Shown piece by piece: positions 32,019-40,571 of a DNA stretch of 64,000 nucleotides. The stretch spans positions 1 to 64,000 of the forward strand of contig NZ_SMCR01000008.1 of assembly GCF_004343195.1 (NCBI RefSeq), given 5' to 3'. This DNA comes from Biostraticola tofi (GTDB lineage Bacteria; Pseudomonadota; Gammaproteobacteria; Enterobacterales; Enterobacteriaceae). Made by a program: the position numbers and the translations under genes. The notes below the pieces were generated by a model. It had not been told where the DNA came from and did no database searches. It saw only the letters and a list, made by a program, of their open reading frames with translations. Within the stretch, counting starts at the first letter, position 1; the number at the start of each line of letters is the position of its first letter.

Positions 32019-33104
32019 TCAGTCTTGGCAGTCCGCGATAGACGCCAAAACGATGTTATTTTCGATGCCGGTGCGGACTTCGGCGCTGCCCAGGCCGAGC
32101 GGCAATACCAGTCTGAGCTTGCCGGACAACACTTTCTTGTCGCGCATCATATGCGGCAGATAATCTTCAGGGGCCATCTGTTCCGGCCCGCTCACCGGCA
32201 GACCGGCGCGCAACAGCAATTTTCGGGTCCTGGCCAGATCCTCGTCAGAGAACTGCCCTAGACGACGTGCCGCATTGGCCGCCATCACCATACCGGCCGC
32301 CACCGCTTCGCCATGTAGCCAGTTGCCGTAGCCCATGTGAGTCTCGATGGCATGACCATAGGTATGACCCAGGTTCAGTAGCGCACGCAGTCCATGTTCG
32401 CGCTCATCGGCAGCGACAACCTGCGCTTTCAGTTCGCAGCAGCGGCGGATGCAGTAGGCCAGCGCGCCGGGATCCAGCGACAGCAGTTCATCAAGATGGT
32501 CTTCAAGCCAGACAAAAAAATCATAATCCAGGATGATGCCGTACTTAATCACTTCAGCAAGCCCCGAGGCCAGTTCATTCGCCGGCAGCGTTTTCAGGCT
32601 GTCGATGTCGATGACCACGGAAGCAGGCTGATAGAAGGCGCCGATCATGTTTTTGCCGAGCGGATGGTTTACGGCCGTCTTGCCGCCGACCGAAGAATCG
32701 ACCTGGGACAGCAGAGTAGTGGGAGCCTGAATAAAACGGACGCCGCGCTGGTAGCTGGCGGCGGCAAAACCGACCAAATCACCAATAACGCCTCCGCCCA
32801 GCGCAATCAAGGTGGTATCTCGGCCGTGAGGCTTTTGCAGCAACGCCGTGAACACCTGATCGAGCACCGCCAGCGACTTGTGCTGTTCGCCATCCGGCAG
32901 GATCACCTGATCAACTATCACCCCGGCCTGCTCAAGCACGGAACGGACCGGCTCCAGGTAAAGAGAAGCCAGCGTATCGTTAGTTACCAGCATCGCCAGG
33001 TCGCCACGTTGAAGCGGCATGAAAGAAGCCGGGTTGCTGAATAACCCGGCTGCTATGGTGATTGGGTAGCTGCGCTCCCCTAGTGTAACGGTAATGCTAT
33101 CCAT
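32019..33104 (-). CDS. aroB: 3-dehydroquinate synthase
   Basis: Second step of the shikimate pathway: converts DAHP to 3-dehydroquinate using NAD+ and zinc. The 361-residue protein (E. coli 362) has the NAD-binding glycine block [13 protein letters not shown] (101-113), the phosphate-site segment [15 protein letters not shown], and the zinc ligands Glu184, His247 and His264. aroK lies 42 bp upstream, damX 118 bp downstream. Confidence 0.98.
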   Translation of the reverse strand: MDSITVTLGERSYPITIAAGLFSNPASFMPLQRGDLAMLVTNDTLASLYLEPVRSVLEQAGVIVDQVILPDGEQHKSLAVLDQVFTALLQKPHGRDTTLIALGGGVIGDLVGFAAASYQRGVRFIQAPTTLLSQVDSSVGGKTAVNHPLGKNMIGAFYQPASVVIDIDSLKTLPANELASGLAEVIKYGIILDYDFFVWLEDHLDELLSLDPGALAYCIRRCCELKAQVVAADEREHGLRALLNLGHTYGHAIETHMGYGNWLHGEAVAAGMVMAANAARRLGQFSDEDLARTRKLLLRAGLPVSGPEQMAPEDYLPHMMRDKKVLSGKLRLVLPLGLGSAEVRTGIENNIVLASIADCQD

Positions 33105-33146
33105 GGGGCGCTCAATGACCTTTTAGGCATCTCATCACAGGCTAGA

Positions 33147-33668
33147 TCAATTGCTTTCCAGCATATTAATAATTTGGTTAGCAACTACTTTAGCACTTTG
33201 TTCGTCGGTACGGATGGTGACATCCGCAATTTCTTCATACAAAGGATTGCGTTCACGCGCCAGCGCTTCCAGAACTTCACGCGGCGGAGCTTCAACCTGC
33301 AGCAAGGGACGTTTTTTGTCGCGCTGGGTTCGAGCCAGCTGTTTTTCAATGGTGGTTTCAAGATAGACAACCACACCGCGGGCTGAAAGGCGGTTACGAG
33401 TTTCGCGAGATTTTACCGAGCCACCGCCGGTTGCCAGCACGATGCCCTGTTTTTCGGTCAGTTCGTTGATGACCTTTTCTTCACGATCGCGGAATCCATC
33501 TTCGCCTTCCACGTCGAATACCCAGCCTACGTCTGCCCCGGTGCGCCGCTCAATCTCTTGATCAGAATCGAAAAATTCCATATTAAGTTGTTGAGCCAAC
33601 TGCCGCCCAATAGTGCTTTTGCCGGCACCCATAGGCCCAACCAGAAAGATATTGCGTTTCTCTGCCAT
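33147..33668 (-). CDS. aroK: Shikimate kinase I
   Basis: ATP-dependent kinase of the shikimate pathway. The start at 33668 gives 173 residues, the same as E. coli; the open frame to 33704 adds twelve unconserved residues. The P-loop is GPMGAGKS (11-18), with substrate residues in [13 protein letters not shown] and the lid block [11 protein letters not shown]. Near-identity to the remembered E. coli protein is striking. The first gene of the aroK-trpS operon; no clear Shine-Dalgarno is visible. Confidence 0.98.
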   Translation of the reverse strand: MAEKRNIFLVGPMGAGKSTIGRQLAQQLNMEFFDSDQEIERRTGADVGWVFDVEGEDGFRDREEKVINELTEKQGIVLATGGGSVKSRETRNRLSARGVVVYLETTIEKQLARTQRDKKRPLLQVEAPPREVLEALARERNPLYEEIADVTIRTDEQSAKVVANQIINMLESN

Positions 33669-33709
33669 GTTTTTCGGTATTACTAGATTATTCGTTAATG
33701 ACAACCCGC

Positions 33710-33733
33710 CCCGCCAATCAAATTAGCGGCGGG
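33710..33733 (-). other. Leader hairpin upstream of aroK
   Basis: CCCGCC-12 nt-GGCGGG forms a 6-bp stem in the aroK 5' leader, about 45 bp before the ATG. No T-run follows it. Confidence 0.35.
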
Positions 33734-33904
33734 ACCTAAACTGAAACCTCATGAGCGATAGTGCGAGAATCAGACGAAAATTATCTCAACACTACGGGTA
33801 GTTTGGCAACCGATTAAATCGATGCTCACACCGCAAGAAAGAATTCCGATCTGTGGACCGAAATTACAGAATGACGCAAAACCAGCGATGCTCAATGGGT
33901 TACC

Positions 33905-33933
33905 CTTGTAAGCGAAATCGGACACAGCGTCAA
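33905..33933 (-). promoter_or_regulatory. Candidate sigma-70 promoter of aroK
   Basis: The minus strand reads TTGACG (33928-33933), 17 bp, then TACAAG (33905-33910). It lies in the 336-bp aroK-hofQ spacer (33669-34004), which otherwise contains only the leader hairpin and a short unconvincing 61-codon frame. Confidence 0.4.
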
Positions 33934-34004
33934 ATTGATCGCGAAAAAAACGCATAAATTGTTGCTTGAATGGCTATTTTGCCCGATTTGCTGCTGGGGA
34001 CAGT

Positions 34005-35081
34005 TTATCCTGATATCCGATTGGGTGTAATAAAAATAACTAATTCACGCTGTTTATATTGATTGCGCTCTCTTTTGAACAAATGTCCGATGATCGGAAT
34101 ATCAGCCAAAAGCGGAATTTTATCCTTTGTTTGTTGTTTTTGATGCTGAAAAACACCACCTAAAACCACGGTTTCACCATCGGAAAGCGTTACTTGTGTC
34201 CTTATTTCTTCCTTATCAATGGAAACACTTTCATTTTCGCCTTGTTTCATCAGCCGCCCGGGTACGTTCTGGCTCAGGCTGAGATCCAGGGTTATCCTGC
34301 CGTTGCGCAGCATCCTTGGGGTCACTTCCATACTGAGTACCGCTTCCTTGAACTGGATTGAAGCGCCTCGGCTGCGGCCGCTCGATACCTGGTAGGGAAT
34401 TTCGGTGCCCTGCTTGATGCTGGCTTTCTGCATATGAGAGGTATAAAGGCGCGGGCTTGCCAGAATATCGACTTTGTTTTCCTGCTCAAGGGCGGTGAGT
34501 TCGAGTTCCAGTACCCGGCCTCCCAGGCGAGCCAGCCGGAAACCTGAGCGGGCATAATGTTCGCCGAGCGGCAGATGCAGAGACATCATATCCAGGCGCC
34601 CGCCTGCGCCTGACGGATAGCTCCAGTTAACGCCGATTTCGCGCAGATTATCCCGGCTGATGGTCACGATATGCGCAGTGATCATCACCTGATCGAGATG
34701 CTGATCCCAGATATCTATCCAATCCTGCAGGCTGTCCAGGGCTTCAGCGGTATCTCGCAGCACCAGTGAATTGGTGCGTGGATCCGCCATCACATTCCCC
34801 CGCGGGGTCATCAGATCTTTTTTCTGCAGACGGATATTCTTAGCCACCTCGCGGGCATCAGCATATTGGAGAGTAACCAGGCGATTGGATAAAGGCCCGC
34901 CGGCGTGAGGTGGCGATTCAACCTCGGTTGCTGGCGGCGATGCAGCCGGTGGGGATAATGTTTCACCGACCCCGGCCGTTGAAGCTGGCATAAAGGGATC
35001 GCGGTCGGCTGCGGCAGCCGATGACAGGCCGGCGGCCCAGCAAATGGGCAGCAGCAGGATGATGGCGCCAGCGTTACTCAT
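34005..35081 (-). CDS. hofQ: Secretin-like HofQ with HofP-type N terminus (apparent hofP-hofQ fusion)
   Basis: HofQ homologues form an outer-membrane secretin needed for use of extracellular DNA. Residues from about 67 onward align with HofQ (VTLQYADAREVAKNI, then ASPRLYTSHMQKASIKQGTE, VSSGRSRGASIQFKEAV and the end RELVIFITPNRISG). The N-terminal secretin N0 domain expected before this is absent. Instead residues 1-33 read as a signal sequence followed by AADRDPFMP, the start pattern of the pilus protein PilP/HofP, which normally lies between hofO and hofQ. A deletion joining the two genes in frame explains this. At 358 residues it is shorter than E. coli HofQ (412). It overlaps hofO by 8 bp. 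Function is doubtful. Confidence 0.8.
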   Translation of the reverse strand: MSNAGAIILLLPICWAAGLSSAAAADRDPFMPASTAGVGETLSPPAASPPATEVESPPHAGGPLSNRLVTLQYADAREVAKNIRLQKKDLMTPRGNVMADPRTNSLVLRDTAEALDSLQDWIDIWDQHLDQVMITAHIVTISRDNLREIGVNWSYPSGAGGRLDMMSLHLPLGEHYARSGFRLARLGGRVLELELTALEQENKVDILASPRLYTSHMQKASIKQGTEIPYQVSSGRSRGASIQFKEAVLSMEVTPRMLRNGRITLDLSLSQNVPGRLMKQGENESVSIDKEEIRTQVTLSDGETVVLGGVFQHQKQQTKDKIPLLADIPIIGHLFKRERNQYKQRELVIFITPNRISG

Positions 35082-35640
35082 ACGGCAGGCCTTCCGCTGT
35101 CGGCACCGACCGGGCTGCGCTCGGCGGCATCAGCACCGTCATGGTTATCTGTAGCCTGCCCTGGTGGGCCGATGCCGTCAGAGAATCAATTGGCATGCAG
35201 GCGGCCGGACCCGCCAGGTTGTTCAACACCCGCAGCAGTCCGGCAAAATCGGTGGTAAGCGTTAACGTCCGGCGAACGGCTCCCTGCGCTGTCCCTGGAC
35301 CGCCTTCCGTATGGCTGCGCCAGGCGATATGTCCAGCCCCGTCGTCCATGACGGAGGTAAATGCGCCCGGATCATCGGTCAACTGCTGACATCGGTTGCC
35401 CTGCAGCAGCGCCATCGAGTCTTCATCAGCGGTATGCATCGGCTTCAGCGCCTGTGATGCAAGGAGGTTTTCGCGGCGGCCGATTTGCCGCTGTAGCTGC
35501 AGGTTAGCCTGGTGAGCAGGCCGCAGCTCCAGCAGGAACACCGCGGCTGACAGCAACAGAAACACAGCGACCTGAAGCGCCGGCGACTGCCAGCCATGAG
35601 CGCCGAGAACGCGTGCGACGCCGGTTTCAATTACGCTCAT
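35074..35640 (-). CDS. hofO: PilO-like protein HofO
   Basis: Predicted inner-membrane protein of the HofMNOPQ DNA-utilisation/pilus-like assembly. The start at 35640 has GGAGG five bases upstream; the ORF to 35652 overlaps that site. One membrane helix is seen at about 24-41 (ALQVAVFLLLSAAVFLLEL), then a coiled segment and a ferredoxin-like periplasmic part (RTLTLTTDFAGLLRVLNNL). At 188 residues it is longer than E. coli HofO (146). It overlaps hofN by 14 bp and hofQ by 8 bp. Assignment rests mainly on position and topology. Confidence 0.7.
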   Translation of the reverse strand: MSVIETGVARVLGAHGWQSPALQVAVFLLLSAAVFLLELRPAHQANLQLQRQIGRRENLLASQALKPMHTADEDSMALLQGNRCQQLTDDPGAFTSVMDDGAGHIAWRSHTEGGPGTAQGAVRRTLTLTTDFAGLLRVLNNLAGPAACMPIDSLTASAHQGRLQITMTVLMPPSAARSVPTAEGLPYE

Positions 35641-36157
35641 CGCCGCCTCCATGGAGTGGCCAGTAGAGATCGAGCTTGAATAGATAGCTGCCGTCCTGCT
35701 GGCGGATTATTTCCTGCCACTTGAGCGCGGTAAAAAGCGGGCTGGCCGCTAGCCGCCGGTGGGCGAGGCTAAAATCATCCTGAGCTGTCCCCCGGCCGCT
35801 CAGCCTTAAGCATCCGTCACGCTGGCTCAACCCTGTCAGCCACAGTCCTGGCGGCAGCAGCTGTGGCAGCTTGGCGGCAATGCGTAGATAGTGACGGTTG
35901 TTATCTTTTATTGCCCGATAATCCGCCGGCGCGCCGGGGATCGGCAGGCGCAGTTCTGCGGCGGCAAGCTCATGAAGTCGGCGGTCGACATCTGCCAGAC
36001 GTCGGCTGAGCGCGGAGCGCTCCTGACGCAGTCCATAAGCCTGCACAGCGCCAAATGCGGCGACAAGACTGATTTGTGCCGCCAACATTCCCCAGAATAA
36101 CAGCCGTCGGCGACGCTTCAGTCGCTTTCGCCACGGCAGAATATTAACCATATACAT
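35627..36157 (-). CDS. hofN: PilN-like protein HofN
   Basis: Predicted inner-membrane assembly protein, 176 residues. The PilN-type cytoplasmic start VNILPWRKRLKRRRR precedes one membrane helix (about 19-42), then a coiled coil and a periplasmic domain with LPPGLWLTGLSQRDGCLRLSG. ATG overlaps the hofM stop (TGATG), indicating coupled translation. E. coli HofN is 179 residues. Confidence 0.78.
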   Translation of the reverse strand: MYMVNILPWRKRLKRRRRLLFWGMLAAQISLVAAFGAVQAYGLRQERSALSRRLADVDRRLHELAAAELRLPIPGAPADYRAIKDNNRHYLRIAAKLPQLLPPGLWLTGLSQRDGCLRLSGRGTAQDDFSLAHRRLAASPLFTALKWQEIIRQQDGSYLFKLDLYWPLHGGGDERN

Positions 36158-36996
36158 CAGCAGTCATCCTGGCGCAGCGCCAGACCGCAGGCGAGAGAAA
36201 AAGCGCCTGGCATCTGCGGCAAAGGCCGACAGGATTGTTTAAATACGCTAAACGGCGACCAGCGGCTTATGCCGACAGGCAGCGGTCCGCACTCCCGTCC
36301 GCTGAGGTAGGTTTTACTGTTGGCCTGCAGAGCGGTCGGCAAATTTTCGGCCATCCAGTGCAGCGCGGCGTTAACATCCGGCGCCTGAGTCGCCTCGATG
36401 AAACCCGACTCCATCGGATAATCCGCCGGCGACGCCCACAACCAGCCGGCGCCATCGCGATGCAGCAGCCAGCGGTCAGGCTTGAGGCCGGCGAGAGATG
36501 CCATGCGGCGCAGGGAACAGCCGGCGGTTTCCCACACCTCTGGCAACAGGTCTGCATCCAGCAATCCCTGGTGCCAGAGGCTGACATCCTGCTTACGCGC
36601 TGCGGTTATCAGCATCGTTTGCGGCAGCAGCGGATCACGACGGTAATCGAGGGTCAATGGGCCGCCGGCTTCAGGAAAGAGACGCGTTGACTGCCCGCTG
36701 AGATACCAGCCTAGCGCAGGTTCAGCCAGGCGCTTATCCGGCAGGCTGATGCGTTTCTGGAAAACAGTCAGGCCCGAGAAACAGACCCTGAGTGAAATAC
36801 GCCGGCGCAGCGTCCCGCAGCACCGCTGCAGCAGACGGCATACTTTTGGCGGCATCGGCCGACCGGCCGGCATTTCCGGCAGAGGGTGCTGCTGCCACTG
36901 AATCAGTTCCCATGCCTGACGCAAAGGCCGCGCCACCACCACATGCAATGCCCGATTCTCCAGCGCCAATCCAACCTGCAGGGCGCAAAATGCCAT
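36157..36996 (-). CDS. hofM: PilM-like protein HofM
   Basis: Cytoplasmic actin-fold (PilM-like) protein predicted to dock HofN at the inner membrane. The 279-residue product starts MAFCALQVGLALENRALHVV with AAGGAG ten bases upstream. It is the first gene of the hof cluster and diverges from mrcA, as in E. coli, where it is 259 residues. Sequence conservation in this family is low, so the call leans on gene order. No competence-type (CRP-S) site was recognised in the 120-bp promoter region shared with mrcA. Confidence 0.78.
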   Translation of the reverse strand: MAFCALQVGLALENRALHVVVARPLRQAWELIQWQQHPLPEMPAGRPMPPKVCRLLQRCCGTLRRRISLRVCFSGLTVFQKRISLPDKRLAEPALGWYLSGQSTRLFPEAGGPLTLDYRRDPLLPQTMLITAARKQDVSLWHQGLLDADLLPEVWETAGCSLRRMASLAGLKPDRWLLHRDGAGWLWASPADYPMESGFIEATQAPDVNAALHWMAENLPTALQANSKTYLSGRECGPLPVGISRWSPFSVFKQSCRPLPQMPGAFSLACGLALRQDDC

Positions 36997-37116
36997 AATG
37001 AGTGATCTCCTTATCCGACTTAGCTTAAAAGTACGTATCCAACGTGCAGGCTAACCTTTATACTATCGCGCGGTTGTTTATAAACTGCCCAAATGACATT
37101 GAATGGGAAATCTCAG

Positions 37117-39672
37117 GTGAAGTTCGTAAAATTTTTATTAATGTTTGCAGTGAGTTGCATTTTGCTGGGCGCGGCGATGATATTTGGCATGTACAAATAC
37201 ATCGAACCGCAATTACCCGATGTGGCTACGCTGAAAGACATTCGTTTACAGACCCCTATGCAGGTCTACAGCGCCGACGGTGAACTGATAGCCCAGTACG
37301 GCGAGAAGCGTCGCATCCCGTTAAAGCTTGAACAAATGCCGCCGGAGCTGGTCCACGCTTTTGTCGCGACCGAAGACAGCCGTTTCTATGAACACCATGG
37401 TGTCGATCCGGTGGGGATCCTGCGCGCATCCTCTATTGCACTGATGTCAGGGCATGCGTCCCAGGGCGCCAGCACCATCACCCAGCAATTGGCACGCAAC
37501 TTCTTCCTCAGTCCGGAACGCACCCTTATCCGTAAAATCAAGGAAGCCTTCCTGGCGGTACGGATCGAGCAATTGCTGACCAAAGATGAAATCCTCGAGC
37601 TTTACCTCAATAAAATTTACCTCGGTTACCGCGCCTATGGTGTGGGTGCTGCCGCACAGGTCTATTTCGGCAAGAATGTCGAGGATCTTACACTGAGCGA
37701 AATGGCAGTGATCGCCGGGCTGCCCAAAGCCCCCTCCGTGCTCAACCCGCTCAGCTCTCACAGCCGGTCGCTGGCTCGACGCAACCTTGTCCTGAGCCGG
37801 ATGCTGGATGAAAACTACATCACCCGCGCACAGTATGATGAGGCGCGCAGCCAGACGCTGGTGGCAAATTACCACGCCCCCGAAATCACGTTCTCAGCGC
37901 CCTACGTGTCGGAAATGGTGCGTCAGGATATGATCAAGCGTTATGGCGAGAATGCCTATACCGATGGCTACAAAGTCTATACCACCATTACGCGCAGGCT
38001 GCAGCAGGCGGCCCAGGAGTCGGTGCGCAACAATGTGTTCGCCTATGATATGCGCCATGGTTACCGCGGCCCTTCCGAGGTGCTGTGGAAAGTCGGCGAA
38101 AGCGCCTGGAGCCAAGACAGGATCATCGAATCGTTGAAAAAACTGCCGGTCTATGGCCCATTGATGCCGGCAGTGGTCACCCAGACCGATACCGACCATG
38201 CCGTGGCTATGCTGGCGGACGGCAGCAACATCAGCATGCCGATGGCGGGCATGCGCTGGGCGCGGCCGTTCAAGAGCGATACCCAGCAGGGGCCGACGCC
38301 CAGGAAAGTGACCGACGTGGTGCTGGCAGGCCAGCAGATCTGGGTACGTAAAGAAAACGAAACCTGGTTACTGAGCCAGGTACCGGACGTCAATTCGGCG
38401 CTTATCTCAATCAGCCCTAACGATGGCGCCGTGAAAGCACTGGTCGGCGGTTTTGATTTCAACCAGAGCAAGTTCAACCGAATTACCCAGGCGCTGCGCC
38501 AGGTCGGCTCCAATATCAAGCCCTTCCTGTATACGGCGGCAATGGATAAAGGGCTGACGCTCGCCACCACCCTTAATGATGTCCCTATTTCACGCTGGGA
38601 TGCAGGCGCTGGCTCAGACTGGCGTCCCAAGAACTCACCGCCCACCTACGATGGGCCGATACGTCTGCGCCAGGGGCTGGGCCAGTCCAAAAACGTGGTA
38701 ATGGTGCGCGCCATGCGCGCCATGGGCGTCGACTATGCCGCAGAGTATCTCCAGCGCTTCGGTTTTCCGGCTCAGAACATTGTCCATACCGAATCGCTGG
38801 CGCTGGGTTCAGCCTCGTTTACCCCGCTGCAGCTGGTGAGGGGCTATGCGGTACTGGCGAATGGCGGCTATCTGGTCGATCCGTACCTTATCACCAGGAT
38901 CACCGATGAAGCAGGCAATGCGCTGTTTGAAGCCAAACCCAAAGTGGTTTGCAGCACCTGTAACCTGCCGGTGATTTACGGAGAAACCAATAAGGCGGCC
39001 GCATTGTCCGATGACAGCATGGAGAATGTCGCCGTATCCCGTCAGCCGGAAAACGGCGCGCCGCCGATGCCGCGGCTTGAAAATGTCGCTCCGCCGCAGG
39101 TCGCGCCTGACGGAGAGCACCACTATGCTCCACACGTCATCAATTCAGGACTGGCATTCCTTATCCATGACGCGCTGAATTCCAACATATTCGGCGAACC
39201 TGGCTGGATGGGCACCGGCTGGCGCGCCGGGCGGGATCTGAAACGCCGCGATATTGGCGGTAAAACAGGTACCACCAACAGCTCCAAGGATGCCTGGTTC
39301 TCCGGCTATGGCCCCGATACGGTGACCACTGTTTGGATTGGATTCGATGACCATCGCCGGAATCTGGGCCGCGCTTCGGCATCCGGCGCTATTGAAGATC
39401 AAATCTCCGGTGGCGAGGGCGGTGCCAAGAGCGCCCAGCCGGCATGGGATGATTTCATGAAAGTCGCGCTGGAGGGGATCCCTGAACAAAAAGTGACGCC
39501 ACCGGAAGGCATTATCACCGTCAATATAGACAAAAGTTCAGGCAAACTTTCGGATGGCGGCGGCAACAGCCGGGCGGAATATTTCATCAGTGGTACCGAG
39601 CCAAAAGACCGAGTGGTGCATGAAGTAGGGACCACGCTGATGGACAATGGCCAGAGTCAGGAACTGTTCTGA
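37117..39672 (+). CDS. mrcA: Penicillin-binding protein 1A
   Basis: Bifunctional peptidoglycan glycosyltransferase and transpeptidase at the inner membrane. The GTG at 37117 is chosen because it gives VKFVKFLLMFAV..., the E. coli start, 851 residues in all (E. coli 850); an ATG at 37093 is also open. One signal-anchor helix (about 5-27) is followed by the GT51 domain with catalytic Glu86 in ATEDSRFYEHHG and the TITQQLARN block, then the transpeptidase with SxxK serine in QVGSNIKPF (about 473) and KTGTTNSSKDAW. Divergent from hofM. Confidence 0.97.
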   Translation: MKFVKFLLMFAVSCILLGAAMIFGMYKYIEPQLPDVATLKDIRLQTPMQVYSADGELIAQYGEKRRIPLKLEQMPPELVHAFVATEDSRFYEHHGVDPVGILRASSIALMSGHASQGASTITQQLARNFFLSPERTLIRKIKEAFLAVRIEQLLTKDEILELYLNKIYLGYRAYGVGAAAQVYFGKNVEDLTLSEMAVIAGLPKAPSVLNPLSSHSRSLARRNLVLSRMLDENYITRAQYDEARSQTLVANYHAPEITFSAPYVSEMVRQDMIKRYGENAYTDGYKVYTTITRRLQQAAQESVRNNVFAYDMRHGYRGPSEVLWKVGESAWSQDRIIESLKKLPVYGPLMPAVVTQTDTDHAVAMLADGSNISMPMAGMRWARPFKSDTQQGPTPRKVTDVVLAGQQIWVRKENETWLLSQVPDVNSALISISPNDGAVKALVGGFDFNQSKFNRITQALRQVGSNIKPFLYTAAMDKGLTLATTLNDVPISRWDAGAGSDWRPKNSPPTYDGPIRLRQGLGQSKNVVMVRAMRAMGVDYAAEYLQRFGFPAQNIVHTESLALGSASFTPLQLVRGYAVLANGGYLVDPYLITRITDEAGNALFEAKPKVVCSTCNLPVIYGETNKAAALSDDSMENVAVSRQPENGAPPMPRLENVAPPQVAPDGEHHYAPHVINSGLAFLIHDALNSNIFGEPGWMGTGWRAGRDLKRRDIGGKTGTTNSSKDAWFSGYGPDTVTTVWIGFDDHRRNLGRASASGAIEDQISGGEGGAKSAQPAWDDFMKVALEGIPEQKVTPPEGIITVNIDKSSGKLSDGGGNSRAEYFISGTEPKDRVVHEVGTTLMDNGQSQELF

Positions 39673-39732
39673 CCAAGGCGTGCCAGGGGAGCCGGTCTCC
39701 CCTTCGGCACCGCCGTCCGATGATGCCGGCGT

Positions 39733-40284
39733 TTACCCGCGGTTCAACCATTGATGCGCCAGGAACAGCGCGCTGACGTTGCGAGCCTCATTAAAATCGG
39801 GCTCGTTCAGCAACGCCAGCATATCGGCCACCGGCCAGCGGATCTGAGGCAGCGGTTCTGGTTCGTCTCCCTGCAGCCGCTTGGGGTAGAGTTCACGGGC
39901 CACCACCACGTTCATTTTGCTGGAAAAATACGAAGGCGCCATGGTCAGCTTGGAAAGCGTATCCATCCGGCCGGCACCAAACCCCGCCTCCTCCATCAAT
40001 TCCCGATTGGCGGCCTGAAGCACCGTTTCCCCCGGATCTATCAATCCCTTAGGGAAGCCCAGTTCGTAATCTTCAATGCCCACCGCATATTCATAAATCA
40101 GCACCAGATGGTCATCGATAATCGGTACGATTAAAACAGCTTCGCGACCGGACGGCTGCATCCGTTCATAGAGCCGCCTTGCACCATTACTGAATTCAAG
40201 GTCAACTGATTCGACAGTGAAAAGCCGTGACTTCGCGATGGCTTCAACATTGTGTATTTTAGGTTTTTGCAGGTGTTTAGCCAT
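39733..40284 (-). CDS. nudE: ADP compounds hydrolase NudE (Nudix)
   Basis: Mg2+-dependent hydrolase of Ap3A, ADP-ribose and NADH. The 183-residue protein has a complete Nudix box at 80-102: Gly80, Glu86, Arg94-Glu95, Glu98-Glu99 and Gly101. It is convergent with mrcA; a short 7-bp stem at 39685-39703 lies between them with no T tail. igaA is divergent, and the 287-bp spacer between the two starts is AT-rich with nothing further recognised. Confidence 0.96.
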   Translation of the reverse strand: MAKHLQKPKIHNVEAIAKSRLFTVESVDLEFSNGARRLYERMQPSGREAVLIVPIIDDHLVLIYEYAVGIEDYELGFPKGLIDPGETVLQAANRELMEEAGFGAGRMDTLSKLTMAPSYFSSKMNVVVARELYPKRLQGDEPEPLPQIRWPVADMLALLNEPDFNEARNVSALFLAHQWLNRG

Positions 40285-40571
40285 AAGTAATCCCGAAGAA
40301 AGCCAGCACGGGTAACAGCATAACCGCCCGACTGGAGAAACAACAGGAGAAGCATAAACGCAGTCGCTTATTCGATCGGCGAATTAAAGAATAAAATAGG
40401 AAAATACCGATATATGCCTGCGCCGAGGATTGTTAATCTAGTTTAAGGGTTAAAATCGTAATTGAATGTGTCGCCCTTTTCGGGATATTCTAGTTAAATC
40501 AGTCGGTTCCTGATAGTTGTACATTCAGTTCTGTATATAAAAGTGGTTTTTCGCGTATCGATGGGGATGGC

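Noticed and set aside
33770-33955. 61-codon minus-strand ORF in the aroK-hofQ spacer
   Set aside because: No ribosome site and no recognised pattern; it overlaps the likely aroK promoter.
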